Assembly: GCA_035456105.1 (NCBI GenBank)
Contig: DATIDV010000048.1
Span: forward strand, 186,001-250,000
DNA: 64,000 nucleotides
Source of the DNA: Viridibacterium sp035456105
Lineage (GTDB): Bacteria > Pseudomonadota > Gammaproteobacteria > Burkholderiales > Rhodocyclaceae
Reading direction: 5' to 3'
In this document: in pieces, positions 55,481-64,000 of the stretch
How the letters are laid out: the number at the start of each line of letters is the position of its first letter
Numbering within the stretch: position 1 is the stretch's first letter
The notes under the pieces: model-generated
The model's input: the letters and a program-made list of their open reading frames with translations, nothing else
Told to the model about the DNA's origin: nothing
Database searches by the model: none
Translations under genes and position numbers: made by a program

Positions 55481-56648
55481 GGACAGACTCCCCCGGCGTC
55501 GTGAGGCGCGCATAGAGACTGGCCAGCTGGCGCACCTGCGTCTCGGCCGTGTAGCGGCTGCGCGAGCTGCGAACCTGCGGCGGCAGAGCGGCGATTGCGG
55601 AAGCCAATGGCTGCGTAATGTCGATACCTTTCAGGTATTCCTCATCGGCGATCCTGAACATGGCATCCGAGCCAAACATCGCCACATTGGCGTCACCCGC
55701 GAACACCATTTCGCCAAAGGCCGTTCCCGGCACTACCAGTTGAATGCCAGTGGCGTAGGCCTCCCAGTACGAAAGAGTGAACGTGGTGAAGATGGCCAGA
55801 TCGGCTGCGCAATAGACTGCGCGCAAACCGGCAGACGGTGCCGGCGGCAGGATGATCTCGTCACCCGGCCCGAGTTCGTCGATGGCGGTCGTTACATCGG
55901 GGGCGATGCTACCGATCAGGATGAGCCGCACGCCAGCCTGGCGGCACGCTTTGACCACATCGGTCACATGCTTCATGGCGTGCAGCTTGCCTGACATCAC
56001 GGCTACACGGCTGGCCGGATCCAGGCCCAACGTTCGGCGCATGGCATCGCGCTCATCTGCGGAGAAATGGAAGCGCTTGGGATCGGTTCCCAGCGGCGCA
56101 AACATGGTTTCCACCTTGCGTGGTGTGCATGAAAGGAAATGGTCGCGGTTCGCCAGTACCGTATGCCTTACGCAGTCGACGCACCAGGAGCCGGTGAAGA
56201 TCAGGGCGCGGCGCAACAGACTGTCGACGCGGCTGTACCAGCGTGCGGTGCGATCACCACGTTGCTCGTGATCGTAGACGACCGGTTTGCCGAACAGACG
56301 TGCGAGCAGCGCGATCAGCACGGTGACGCCCTGACGGAATTCGATCACGTGCACAACATCCGCATTGCGGATGGCGCTGATCACCGGCAGGTACAGCACG
56401 AGGTCGCTGACGCGAAAGAACACCTTGCGACGCAAAAGCGTAACGCCGGTCGTGGTACGGAATTCCTCGTCGCCCAGAGCCGGACTGGTGGGCGTCGTGG
56501 CGCCGCGGCTGAAGCGCCATGTCTGGCTCTGGTCACCACACATCAGCGTAACCGCATGCCCGAGCCCGGCCAGTTCGCTGGAATAGGAGTATTCGCGATA
56601 GGAAGGTAGCTCGCTCTCGAAAAAGCCGCTGGCAATCAGGATGCGCAT
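55470..56648 (-). CDS. Glycosyltransferase family 4
   Basis: 392 residues, GT-B fold. N-terminal MRILIASGFFESELPSYREY; YDHEQRGDRTARWYSRVD mid-protein; the C-terminal domain has VAVMSGKLHAMKHVTDVVKA and a late YWEAYATGIQLVVPGTAFGE with the conserved glutamate. Likely cytoplasmic addition of one EPS sugar. Thirty bases separate it from the AT3 gene end upstream. Confidence 0.82.
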   Translation of the reverse strand: MRILIASGFFESELPSYREYSYSSELAGLGHAVTLMCGDQSQTWRFSRGATTPTSPALGDEEFRTTTGVTLLRRKVFFRVSDLVLYLPVISAIRNADVVHVIEFRQGVTVLIALLARLFGKPVVYDHEQRGDRTARWYSRVDSLLRRALIFTGSWCVDCVRHTVLANRDHFLSCTPRKVETMFAPLGTDPKRFHFSADERDAMRRTLGLDPASRVAVMSGKLHAMKHVTDVVKACRQAGVRLILIGSIAPDVTTAIDELGPGDEIILPPAPSAGLRAVYCAADLAIFTTFTLSYWEAYATGIQLVVPGTAFGEMVFAGDANVAMFGSDAMFRIADEEYLKGIDITQPLASAIAALPPQVRSSRSRYTAETQVRQLASLYARLTTPGESVHAA

Positions 56649-56678
56649 GGAGGAGTCCTTTTGTCGTTCATATGTTCT

Positions 56679-57743
56679 TCAGCCTGTGAGCACCATGCGC
56701 AGATCGGCACGCAGACGCGTTGAATCAACGCGTGGCAGCAACGCTCGATTGACGAGTCGCACTTGCAGCCTGGTGATCGTTACAGACCAGAGCAGGCTGC
56801 CGATCAGCACGAGATACCACGGGACGGTGTGACTGCCGTCAAAAGCCAGTACGACCGGAATATGCCAAAGATATATCCAGATACTGTTCTGTCCGACGAA
56901 GGTCACCAGCGCATGCAGGCGCGGCTGAGTTGCGATACGGCGCGACAACGGACGGGCGGCGAACCAGGTCGGGATCGATAGCGCCAGCGCGAAGCTCAGG
57001 TAATACAGCGCGGGTGGATACTTGAACTCCTGGGTCTGGACGAAGCTGCCGGCTAGACTGGCATGCCAGAGCGCCAGTCCGGTAAAGAGCGCTGTGCTGC
57101 CCAGCGCGATTTTCAGCAGCATGTGGTCTGGCAAGCGGCTGACGCGAAGGCCCAGCCAGAAGACGGCGGCATAGGGCAACAGATAGTGCATGATCAATTC
57201 GATGCGCGCGACAGGGCTGCCTGCAATGAGTGGCGTGAGGAGCCACAGCAACGCTGCGCACGCCGCGTAGAAGCCAAGCCATGCGAGCAACCATTGGCGG
57301 TTGTCGGGCAGCGATGCATCCACGCGTGCAATCAGCGGCGCCACGAGTGCGACCAGCAGAAACACGCGGATGACCCACACGAAGCCGATACCTGAGCCAA
57401 GAAAGAAACTGCTCAACATGGTGTGTGTGTCCGGCGCATTGGTGGCATGCAGTGCATGCAGAACCAGGAAGTAGGCTGCCAGGAATACCCACACCGGAAT
57501 TACCAGTCGCTTGAAACGCTTCCACACATACGTGCCCCAGCGCGTGACTGGCGATGACAAGGCGAAGGACATGCCCGCCGCGATGACCATCAGCGGCACA
57601 TCGAAATTGCGAATCTGGAACAGCCATGCGGGTGGGCTTACATGCGCCAGCATGACCAGCACCAGGCCAATGGCGCGAAGCAGATCTATGGCTTCGTCGC
57701 GTGTGACGGGGGTAGCGGACGAGGTCGTCGGGAAGTTTGTCAT
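56679..57743 (-). CDS. Acyltransferase-3 family membrane protein (AT3, copy 4)
   Basis: 354 residues, about ten transmembrane helices. AT3 start: DEAIDLLRAIGLVLVMLAHV with histidine; NSIWIYLWHIPVVLAFDGSH near the end is also typical. ATG 57743 overlaps the stop of the GT4 gene upstream (ATGA). Predicted polysaccharide O-acyltransferase. Confidence 0.84.
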   Translation of the reverse strand: MTNFPTTSSATPVTRDEAIDLLRAIGLVLVMLAHVSPPAWLFQIRNFDVPLMVIAAGMSFALSSPVTRWGTYVWKRFKRLVIPVWVFLAAYFLVLHALHATNAPDTHTMLSSFFLGSGIGFVWVIRVFLLVALVAPLIARVDASLPDNRQWLLAWLGFYAACAALLWLLTPLIAGSPVARIELIMHYLLPYAAVFWLGLRVSRLPDHMLLKIALGSTALFTGLALWHASLAGSFVQTQEFKYPPALYYLSFALALSIPTWFAARPLSRRIATQPRLHALVTFVGQNSIWIYLWHIPVVLAFDGSHTVPWYLVLIGSLLWSVTITRLQVRLVNRALLPRVDSTRLRADLRMVLTG

Positions 57744-58930
57744 CGCGAAACATCCACCGTGGTGACCGAGGGGGCTGCGACAGGAGGCGCTACTTCTTCG
57801 CCAAGCTTCTCGACAAGATGCGCAACAGCCTGCGCGAAGGCGTGGCCGGAACATTGGCGGGCGAACACTGTGCGGTTGCGTTCAAGTTGCGCATTGCGCC
57901 AGGCCGGATCTTTCAGGCGGAAAACCGCCTCGAAAGCTGCGGGCAGATCGCCAACCGCAAACAGGCAGCGCTCATCCAGATAGGCGCGTGTCCCGGGGAT
58001 ATCGCTGGCCACCACGGGCAGGCCGAGCGCCATCGCCTCCAGCATGACGAGTGGCACCCCTTCAAAGCGCGAGGGCATCAGCAGCACGTCATGTGATGTC
58101 AGCGTGTCGAGCGTGTTGGCCCAAGGGGCGTGGCGCACCAGTTGGGCGAGTGCAGGCGAACGCTCACGCAGGATTTCAAGCGTGGACTGGTACGGGCCAT
58201 CACCAATCACGGAGACGACAAGCTTGCCAATCAATTCCGGGTGGCCTTCGAGATAGGCCATCAGCATGTCCAGGCCTTTCTGGTGGGCATCCAGCCGTCC
58301 GAACACCAGCACGCGTAATGCCTCGTGTGTACCGACTCGCGCAGCCGCAGCGTCTGGCATGGCGTGCTCGATGGCGGGTGCGACCGCATTGGGCAGGCAA
58401 TGAACGGGGCCGCTCGGGCGCGCCCAAGCCTTGAAGCTGCGCGCCTGATCAGGGGTGATGGTGATCCAGCCGTGGGGTAGTTTGGCCAGCAGGTAACGGA
58501 CGACCGCATCCTTCAGCCAGCCATGTCGGTAGCCCATTGTCGAAAAGGCGTCCACCAGCGGCACATACACCACGCAGCGGCAGCCACTCAGGCGTGTGGC
58601 CAATACAGTTTCCAGGTAACCGAGGTGACCGTTGGCCACGATGCATAGCGTCGGCTGTTCATGACGTATGGCGTCGATGATGGTGCGTGCCTGACGCCAT
58701 TGCGCACGCAGTCGCGCGAAACCCTTGCCCTGCGATGCAGCGGCTGGAGACGTCAGTCTGTGATCGCTCAGCCATTCGCGTCCCTTGTCCGCGAGCGGGG
58801 TATCGTTGCGCGCAAGCAGGCGTGGCGACACATGCCCCTGCGCAGTGATCTCCTGCATCAGGCGCAGCAGCATCACCTCATGGCCACCGAAGCCCATGGC
58901 GCTGTCGATGAAGAGCCAGCGCGGTTTCAT
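57740..58930 (-). CDS. Glycosyltransferase family 4
   Basis: 396 residues, GT-B. MKPRWLFIDSAMGFGGHEVM at the N-terminus; VLVFGRLDAHQKGLDMLMAY, VIGDGPYQSTLE and MPSRFEGVPLVMLEAMALG in the C-terminal nucleotide-sugar domain, including the conserved E(x)7E-type pair. ATG 58930 overlaps the preceding gene by 4 bases. Likely adds an EPS sugar. Confidence 0.87.
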   Translation of the reverse strand: MKPRWLFIDSAMGFGGHEVMLLRLMQEITAQGHVSPRLLARNDTPLADKGREWLSDHRLTSPAAASQGKGFARLRAQWRQARTIIDAIRHEQPTLCIVANGHLGYLETVLATRLSGCRCVVYVPLVDAFSTMGYRHGWLKDAVVRYLLAKLPHGWITITPDQARSFKAWARPSGPVHCLPNAVAPAIEHAMPDAAAARVGTHEALRVLVFGRLDAHQKGLDMLMAYLEGHPELIGKLVVSVIGDGPYQSTLEILRERSPALAQLVRHAPWANTLDTLTSHDVLLMPSRFEGVPLVMLEAMALGLPVVASDIPGTRAYLDERCLFAVGDLPAAFEAVFRLKDPAWRNAQLERNRTVFARQCSGHAFAQAVAHLVEKLGEEVAPPVAAPSVTTVDVSR

Positions 58931-60144
58931 GCCCGCACCCCCTGTCGTGTAGCCGCCAGACCGGCGAGACCTTGCAGGGCCGCACGCAGATTGCTGCCTC
59001 GATCGCGCCAGTGGAAGAGTTCGCTGGCAGTGCGTTGGGCGCCTGCCTGCATGGCATCGAGCTTCTCGACCTGATCGATGTTGCGCACGATGTCGTCGAC
59101 CAGCGCCTGCATATCGCGGCTGCATATCATCTGGCTGCGCACGCCTTGCGGCAGGCCTGCCGCTGCATCGGCGAGCGTGGCTACCGGCACGCGGCCGAAT
59201 ATGTAATCGAGGAATTTCAACTTGAAACCGCCGCCGATCAACTCCGGTACAACAGCCATGCGGGCTGATCCGAAACAGGGCGCCACGCTATCGACGAAGC
59301 CATGGAAATGAGTGGCGCGCACCTGCGGCCGCAGTTCTGCCAGCAGGTCGGCAGGCACGTCGCCCATGATGTCCAAGGCGATGTTATTGGCATGGAACTG
59401 CGCATCGGCGACGGCCAGGAAGCGGCGCAGATTTTCCTGTTTGATCACCCAGCGGAATGAACCGACCATTACGACGCGTCGCGGCGTGGCGGCGGTGATC
59501 GTGCGCTCGGGTGCTGCCCATCCCGAATAGCCGGGAGTGAGGGCTACGCTGCGCTTGGTCGGTACCTGGTTGTCAAAGCGCGCCGCATCCTCGTCGGTGA
59601 TGGCGGTGATAAGGTCAACCTCGCGCACCATCCGGAGCTCCAGCGCCTGTACCTTCAGATAGTTTTGCAACAGCGCGATGCGGTGCAGGATATTGCCCCG
59701 CGCATTGAGCGCCATCTCGCGCCACAGGGTGGCTTCGTGGTTATGCGATACATGGACCAGAATTGGCCGGGGCCGGTTGTCGTTGCAGGATGCCAATACC
59801 GGCTGCAAGGCCCAGCCGGACCCGTAGCTGTCGAAAACGATGATGTCCCAATCTTCTCTCAGCTGATGTGCCAGCAGTGCGCGATAAGCCTTGGTAGCGT
59901 GAGCGGCGGCAGCAATGGGCAGGGTGCTGAGCAGCGCCAGGTGATTACTGCGCTTATTACCCGGCACCACCGTCCATTCCAGCGGCCAATCGGCTGGCGC
60001 CACCTGGCCGTCGCCGGCGAAACCGAGAAAGCGAATCGCGGCACCACTCTGTGCAAAGGAGCGTGCCAGGTTGGCGGAGTAAATCTTGTCGCCGGCATCA
60101 AGCGGGAAGGGAATGTCGCGGGCGATCCACAGGCATTTCAGCAT
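58927..60144 (-). CDS. Glycosyltransferase (GT4-like)
   Basis: 405 residues. The N-terminus MLKCLWIARDIPFPLDAGDK resembles GT-B proteins; the C-terminal half has VVMVGSFRWVIKQENLRRFL and MAVVPELIGGGFKLKFLDYI, the group-1 donor-binding pattern. ATG 60144 lies 14 bases after the GH26 gene. Role: one glycosidic step of the EPS unit; specificity unknown. Confidence 0.8.
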   Translation of the reverse strand: MLKCLWIARDIPFPLDAGDKIYSANLARSFAQSGAAIRFLGFAGDGQVAPADWPLEWTVVPGNKRSNHLALLSTLPIAAAAHATKAYRALLAHQLREDWDIIVFDSYGSGWALQPVLASCNDNRPRPILVHVSHNHEATLWREMALNARGNILHRIALLQNYLKVQALELRMVREVDLITAITDEDAARFDNQVPTKRSVALTPGYSGWAAPERTITAATPRRVVMVGSFRWVIKQENLRRFLAVADAQFHANNIALDIMGDVPADLLAELRPQVRATHFHGFVDSVAPCFGSARMAVVPELIGGGFKLKFLDYIFGRVPVATLADAAAGLPQGVRSQMICSRDMQALVDDIVRNIDQVEKLDAMQAGAQRTASELFHWRDRGSNLRAALQGLAGLAATRQGVRA

Positions 60145-60157
60145 GCTCGGACTCTCA

Positions 60158-61231
60158 TTACTTTGTCGTTGTCGCTGGAGCGCTGGCGGGTAACGCGTAA
60201 CCTGACTGCGGCCCGAAGTTCGCGCGATAAGCTGCACCAGCTGCGGGCTGCAGATTGTTCGAAAGCTTGGCATTGAAGCCCGAGGTGTCATCCCAATAGA
60301 TGTGGTAGGCGACCGGATTGGCGCGGATGAAGGCTGCCATCTGGTCGATGAAGAACGGATCATCGCCACCACCCGAACCGTCTCCATTGGTGCCGGTGCC
60401 CCATTCTGAAAACGATATTGGTTTGCCGTGTAAGGCGGCGAAGCTGCGTAGCCAGGCCAGTCCATTCGGCACGGTAAGAAGTTCGTTCCAGCGTGCCACT
60501 GGATCGGTCTTGTTGCGCCACGACGCGTTGTAGATATCCATGCCGATGATGTCGACATAGGCGTCGCCAGGATAGACAAGGGACGGGTCGATCTGGCGCG
60601 TGCCATGCGCCGTGCTCCAGTCGAAGCGGAAGTTTGCGCCCGGCACGCTGCGCATGGTGGTGACGATGCGCCGCCAGTACGCTATCCAGCTCTTTGGGTC
60701 CGCGGCTGCTCGCCACGTGAACCATTCGGCATTGAATTCCCAGCCGATGCGGATGATCAGGTCACCGTACCCAGCGGCGACGAGTTTGGTGGCAATGGTG
60801 CGGAAGTACTCGTCGTAGGCGCCACTGGCGCCGAGCGCCAGCGTATCGCCGCCGCTGCGTGGCAACATCGAAATCGACAAGGCGGGGCGTCTGCCCGCTT
60901 TCTTCCAGCAACCCGTCCACCATTCTGTTTGTGTCAGTTTCAGCCAGGAGCCGTCGTCCAGGTAATCGAGCATCAGGTCGGGTTCGCGACCCAGCCATGC
61001 CGCGAACTGTGGAATGCGCGCCGTGCCGGTACAACCCGGCCCCTGTTGTACGCCCAACAGAGGGAAGGGTTTGCCCGCGCTGGTATTGATCGTAAGTGAC
61101 GGATCAGGGCCAAACTCGGCCAGTGGGTCCGAGGGCGGTGCGCTGCAGGCCGCCAGCGTAGTCGCGGCAATCAGGGTGATGACGCGACGGAGGCCGGGCA
61201 GGCTTAACAAGTGAATGACGTGTCGGTTCAT
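60158..61231 (-). CDS. Glycoside hydrolase family 26-like lipoprotein
   Basis: 357 residues. Lipoprotein signal RRVITLIAATTLAAC (Cys ~29). GH26/TIM-barrel landmarks: LIIRIGWEFNAEWFTW carries the probable acid/base Glu and PISFSEWGTG the nucleophile Glu; a DIIGMDIYNASW strand lies between. The family cuts beta-mannans and related glycans, so this may trim or release the EPS in the periplasm. ATG 61231 overlaps the stop of the acetyltransferase gene and has GGAGG upstream. Confidence 0.82.
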   Translation of the reverse strand: MNRHVIHLLSLPGLRRVITLIAATTLAACSAPPSDPLAEFGPDPSLTINTSAGKPFPLLGVQQGPGCTGTARIPQFAAWLGREPDLMLDYLDDGSWLKLTQTEWWTGCWKKAGRRPALSISMLPRSGGDTLALGASGAYDEYFRTIATKLVAAGYGDLIIRIGWEFNAEWFTWRAAADPKSWIAYWRRIVTTMRSVPGANFRFDWSTAHGTRQIDPSLVYPGDAYVDIIGMDIYNASWRNKTDPVARWNELLTVPNGLAWLRSFAALHGKPISFSEWGTGTNGDGSGGGDDPFFIDQMAAFIRANPVAYHIYWDDTSGFNAKLSNNLQPAAGAAYRANFGPQSGYALPASAPATTTK

Positions 61232-61878
61232 GACGTGGTCACCTCCGGAGAAATCACTGCTGGATCGATGAGTTGATGGGCTCCAGCTATGGCATTCGGG
61301 TATCGATTGAATACGTCGCTTTGTTCCACAGTCCGACGGATCTCGCCGGGGTTGCCAATCACCAGGCTGAATGGCGGAACGCTCCTGGTGACGAACGCGC
61401 CGCCGAGGATGCGGCTGCCGCGACCGATGGTGATGTCGCCGACCACTATCGCGTGCGGGCCGATCCATACTTCGTCTTCGATCACCGGGTAGCCCGTACT
61501 ACGGGCGCCCTGCGCGTCGATGCGGTCGCCCTGGCCAATTGTCACGCCGTGGTAGAGCGTTACGTTGCTGCCAATGTGTACGTTTTTGTTGATGACCATT
61601 CCCCAGCCGTGCTGGATGGAGAGCGCGCTCCCGATCTGCGTTTGCCAGGGCAGATCCATGCCACCAAGGTGGCGAGCCAGGCGATGCAGTATCTGGCACA
61701 GAGGAAGCAGAAATCGCGCAGGCGATTTCGCGCGGGCCGTTGCCTGGCACAGGCGCAAGGTGAAAATGGCCTTGAAACTGCGTTGCGTGGCCAGCGCATA
61801 CATCAGCTCGCCCCAGGATGCCTTGCTGCGCAGGCGCCAGACGTCGCCGGCAAACGAGGTTTGCATATCGATGTTCAT
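61228..61878 (-). CDS. Hexapeptide-repeat O-acetyltransferase (CysE/WcaB-like)
   Basis: 216 residues. The left-handed beta-helix shows in INKNVHIGSNVTLYHGVTIG, VIEDEVWIGPHAIVVGDITI and GSRILGGAFVTRSVPPFSLV; histidines of the HG.. turns act in acetyl-CoA catalysis. It resembles serine acetyltransferase and the colanic-acid enzyme WcaB, so an EPS-acetylating role is likely given the neighbours. ATG 61878 overlaps the upstream AT3 stop (ATGA). Confidence 0.84.
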   Translation of the reverse strand: MNIDMQTSFAGDVWRLRSKASWGELMYALATQRSFKAIFTLRLCQATARAKSPARFLLPLCQILHRLARHLGGMDLPWQTQIGSALSIQHGWGMVINKNVHIGSNVTLYHGVTIGQGDRIDAQGARSTGYPVIEDEVWIGPHAIVVGDITIGRGSRILGGAFVTRSVPPFSLVIGNPGEIRRTVEQSDVFNRYPNAIAGAHQLIDPAVISPEVTTS

Positions 61879-63038
61879 GATTTTGCCCTGCCGGTGATGG
61901 CGACAGCCGCGCTTGCAGGCGGAGCTATCTTGGTGTTGGAGGGTTTGCGCAGGAAACGACGCATCCAGCCCGAAAAATGCTGTTCGAGTACGGTCCAGGT
62001 CACCGACGACAGCAGCACCGACAGCAACAGGGTCACTACACCGAAAACGATCAGGATCAGGCCATGAGGACTGTTCGGCATCAGTAGCAGACATGCCTTC
62101 TTGACGACGAACATCAGCATGCCGCTGACGAGATAGAAGCTGAAGCTGATGGACCCGAGGAACTGGAAGCTGCGTGTTTCCAGCAGGCGCACGAGGTAGC
62201 CTTGGCGGGCAGTCACGCAGGCGAAACAATGCAATGCCGCGATGAATGCGATGGCGGCGCAGACCCATTGCATGGGCTGCAGCCATACGGAACTACTGTA
62301 GAACGGCGACGCGATACCGGCGTCAGTGAATCCCCACGCCAGCAGGAACACCAGCAAGCTGAAGGAGGGATAGCGCAGCCAGCGATGCAGCGATGGCAAG
62401 GATTCGCGAAACAGGAACACGATCACGCCCGGCGCAAAGAACAGGAAGCGAGGCATCGCGATGGTGGCTGCCGCGAACAGCGCGATAGCCAGCCACGTGG
62501 CACCCCGCGCCCGGCCCTGCGTAGCCTGCCACCACACCAGCCCTGCGCCTGCGTAGAACAGCCATTCGTAACTGAGGCTCCACGATGCGGGATGGGTCAT
62601 CGGCAGCGGGAGTAGTGGTGGCAATAGCAGCAGATTGGTGAGGGTCAGCATGACCCATTCATGGGCCGAGGTGCCGGCGAAGACGCGCCATCCGAGAAAA
62701 GGGCCGAGCACGCAGATGGTCAGGTGGAGCGGCGCCCACAAGGCGAAGATGCGCACGAAGCGATCAGCATAGAAACGTTGCAGCGAGCCATGCCGTACCA
62801 GGCTGCTAACGATAACGAAGCCGCTGATCATGAAGAACATCTCGACGCCGAATCTCAGGGTGCCTGCGACAAACACGCCGGCTTGCGCCAACGCAGTTTC
62901 GTTTGGCCAGACCACGATGCCCGCATTGAATATATGCAACATGAAGACGAATAGCGCACTCAAACCGCGTAGCCCATTGATGGCCGGGTTGAAACCAGCC
63001 TTGTCTGAACGTGAATGGGAGACAGCGCTTTGGGACAT
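61875..63038 (-). CDS. Acyltransferase-3 family membrane protein (AT3, copy 5)
   Basis: 387 residues, ~10 transmembrane helices. NPAINGLRGLSALFVFMLHI is the AT3 catalytic helix with histidine, followed by FGVEMFFMISGFVIVSSL, and RFVRIFALWAPLH; this is the OatA-like (exoZ-like) subgroup. It starts 3 bases after the GT2 gene ends and overlaps the next gene by 4. Likely adds an acetyl or other acyl group to the EPS. Confidence 0.87.
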   Translation of the reverse strand: MSQSAVSHSRSDKAGFNPAINGLRGLSALFVFMLHIFNAGIVVWPNETALAQAGVFVAGTLRFGVEMFFMISGFVIVSSLVRHGSLQRFYADRFVRIFALWAPLHLTICVLGPFLGWRVFAGTSAHEWVMLTLTNLLLLPPLLPLPMTHPASWSLSYEWLFYAGAGLVWWQATQGRARGATWLAIALFAAATIAMPRFLFFAPGVIVFLFRESLPSLHRWLRYPSFSLLVFLLAWGFTDAGIASPFYSSSVWLQPMQWVCAAIAFIAALHCFACVTARQGYLVRLLETRSFQFLGSISFSFYLVSGMLMFVVKKACLLLMPNSPHGLILIVFGVVTLLLSVLLSSVTWTVLEQHFSGWMRRFLRKPSNTKIAPPASAAVAITGRAKS

Positions 63039-63041
63039 GGC

Positions 63042-64000
63042 TCAGCCTTGCGCCGAGTTGCGTGCTGAAGTTGCAGGCGTCCAGGTCTGGAAGAGATCGC
63101 CGCGGATCGAGCGCCACACGCCTATGCCGACGCCAGCGAGCGCCAGCACGATATCGGAGATGCGCGACAGTGCGGGTACTGACCAGCGCGCGCCTACATA
63201 CAGTGCAAGTGGCGCACTGAGCACAAATGTCAGCGCGGCCCAATACCAGCCGGCCAGTGCCAGTGCGATGCCGAAGCTCAGACCCGAGGCGACGAGGAAA
63301 TAGATCGTGAACCAGCGCACCAGTTTGTGCGACAGGTACTTGTAGAGCGTGAGTGCGTCGAGCTTGCGGAGATGCGGCCAGATCAGGCGATGCACATTGA
63401 AGGCCTGGCAAGCAATACGCACCTTGCGGCGGAATTCTTCCTGTGAATTCGAGGCTGATTCTTCGTAGGCACGTACATCGGTCGCCTGCAGGATGCGATA
63501 GCCCTCGCACAGAATCATGAATGACACATACATGTCGTCGATGATGTGATCGGGAGGCTGGCGATGCAGGCTGCGCCGAATGGCATAGAGCGACCCGTCG
63601 GCGCCCATGATCGAGCCCGAACGCTGTTCCTGGCGCTTGATGTATTCCTCCAGACGCCAGTAGAGCGAGCCGGAGGCGGCGGTAATGGATTCGTCGGCGT
63701 TCGTGTAGATGAGATTGCCGCACACGCATCCGGTCTGCGGGTCCGCGAAGTAGGGGCGCAGGCGGTCGAGTACTTCCATGTCGAGCATCACGTTCGCGTC
63801 GGTGAACACAATGATGGAGGCGCTTGCGTTGGCGACCAGCAGATTCATGCCGTGTGTCTTGCCGTGGCGCTCGGTGGCGACGTGCAGTGTAATGCGGTCG
63901 GCATATGGCGACAGCAGTTCCGCGGTGCGGTCACTGGCATTGTCGACATAGACGAGGATTTCGAGACCCGGCTCGCGCTCCCGTAGCGCCAGCAGGTTGC
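63042..64000 (-). CDS. Glycosyltransferase family 2, 5' end outside the window
   Basis: The frame runs open to the right window edge (LEILVYVDNASDRTAEL before the first internal Met at 63848), so the start lies beyond 64000. GT-A motifs: VFTDANVMLD (metal-site Asp pair), the later IIDDMYVSFMIL (ED-type acidic pair), then HRLIWPHLRKLDALTLYKYL and three transmembrane segments at the C-terminus. The layout resembles processive membrane GT2 enzymes such as hyaluronan- or cellulose-synthase-like proteins. It probably builds the EPS backbone or one linkage. Confidence 0.85.
   Translation of the reverse strand, partial: NLLALREREPGLEILVYVDNASDRTAELLSPYADRITLHVATERHGKTHGMNLLVANASASIIVFTDANVMLDMEVLDRLRPYFADPQTGCVCGNLIYTNADESITAASGSLYWRLEEYIKRQEQRSGSIMGADGSLYAIRRSLHRQPPDHIIDDMYVSFMILCEGYRILQATDVRAYEESASNSQEEFRRKVRIACQAFNVHRLIWPHLRKLDALTLYKYLSHKLVRWFTIYFLVASGLSFGIALALAGWYWAALTFVLSAPLALYVGARWSVPALSRISDIVLALAGVGIGVWRSIRGDLFQTWTPATSARNSAQG

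Overview
The window looks like the chromosome of a GC-rich betaproteobacterium, most like Rhodocyclales or Zoogloea-type relatives. The reasons are the accB-accC-prmA-DUF3426, mpl-ubiD and phoH-miaB blocks, a PEP-CTERM protein with an EpsL/EpsE-type exopolysaccharide locus, and short intergenic spaces. No rRNA or CRISPR array was seen; one tRNA with a CAU anticodon is present.

Layout. (1) About 1-11.5 kb, mostly + strand and visibly richer in A+T: the end of an O-antigen/surface-polysaccharide cluster. It holds the 3' end of an ABC exporter ATPase (wzt), two GT2 enzymes, gmd and fcl for GDP-L-fucose, a GT4 enzyme, a decayed stretch with possible flippase remnants, a polytopic membrane protein of ArnT/PMT type, a dead IS3-family element with recognisable inverted repeats, and a frameshifted and deleted wbpM/capD gene. 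(2) About 11.5-36.6 kb: conserved housekeeping. It holds apaH, an ornithine-lipid pair (olsB and a PlsC-like olsA), a SlyB-like lipoprotein, a PfkB kinase, tpx, DUF3426, prmA, accC, accB, aroQ, a TlpA-like thioredoxin, mpl, ubiD, dacB, a LysR regulator, ubiH, pepP, murU, phoH, a DUF5117 metalloprotease lipoprotein, miaB and the tRNA. (3) About 36.7-43.9 kb: a PEP-CTERM protein, a second UbiH-family hydroxylase, dsbC, a small EF-hand secreted protein, and trehalose synthesis (a membrane-anchored OtsA fused to a sensor/HAMP-like region, followed by otsB). (4) About 44-64 kb: an exopolysaccharide locus. It holds a deleted sugar-transferase pseudogene, epsL, epsE and a small hypothetical gene on the + strand. 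On the - strand a long, tightly overlapping operon encodes a nucleotidyltransferase, UDP-glucose dehydrogenase, five acyltransferase-3 membrane proteins, a flippase, three GT4 enzymes, a GH26 lipoprotein, a hexapeptide acetyltransferase and a GT2 enzyme cut by the window edge.

How they work together. The right-hand locus looks like a Wzx/Wzy-type exopolysaccharide system whose product contains glucuronate (Ugd) and is heavily acylated. The most striking regulatory signal is a set of sigma-54 (-24/-12) promoter matches in front of the EF-hand gene, epsL, epsE and, more weakly, the small gene after epsE. This suggests one local RpoN regulon linking a secreted calcium-binding protein to EPS export. 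Two independent initiating-enzyme genes (wbpM-like and WcaJ/EpsB-like) have decayed by internal deletion, so the first step of each polysaccharide pathway must be supplied elsewhere in the genome or has been lost.
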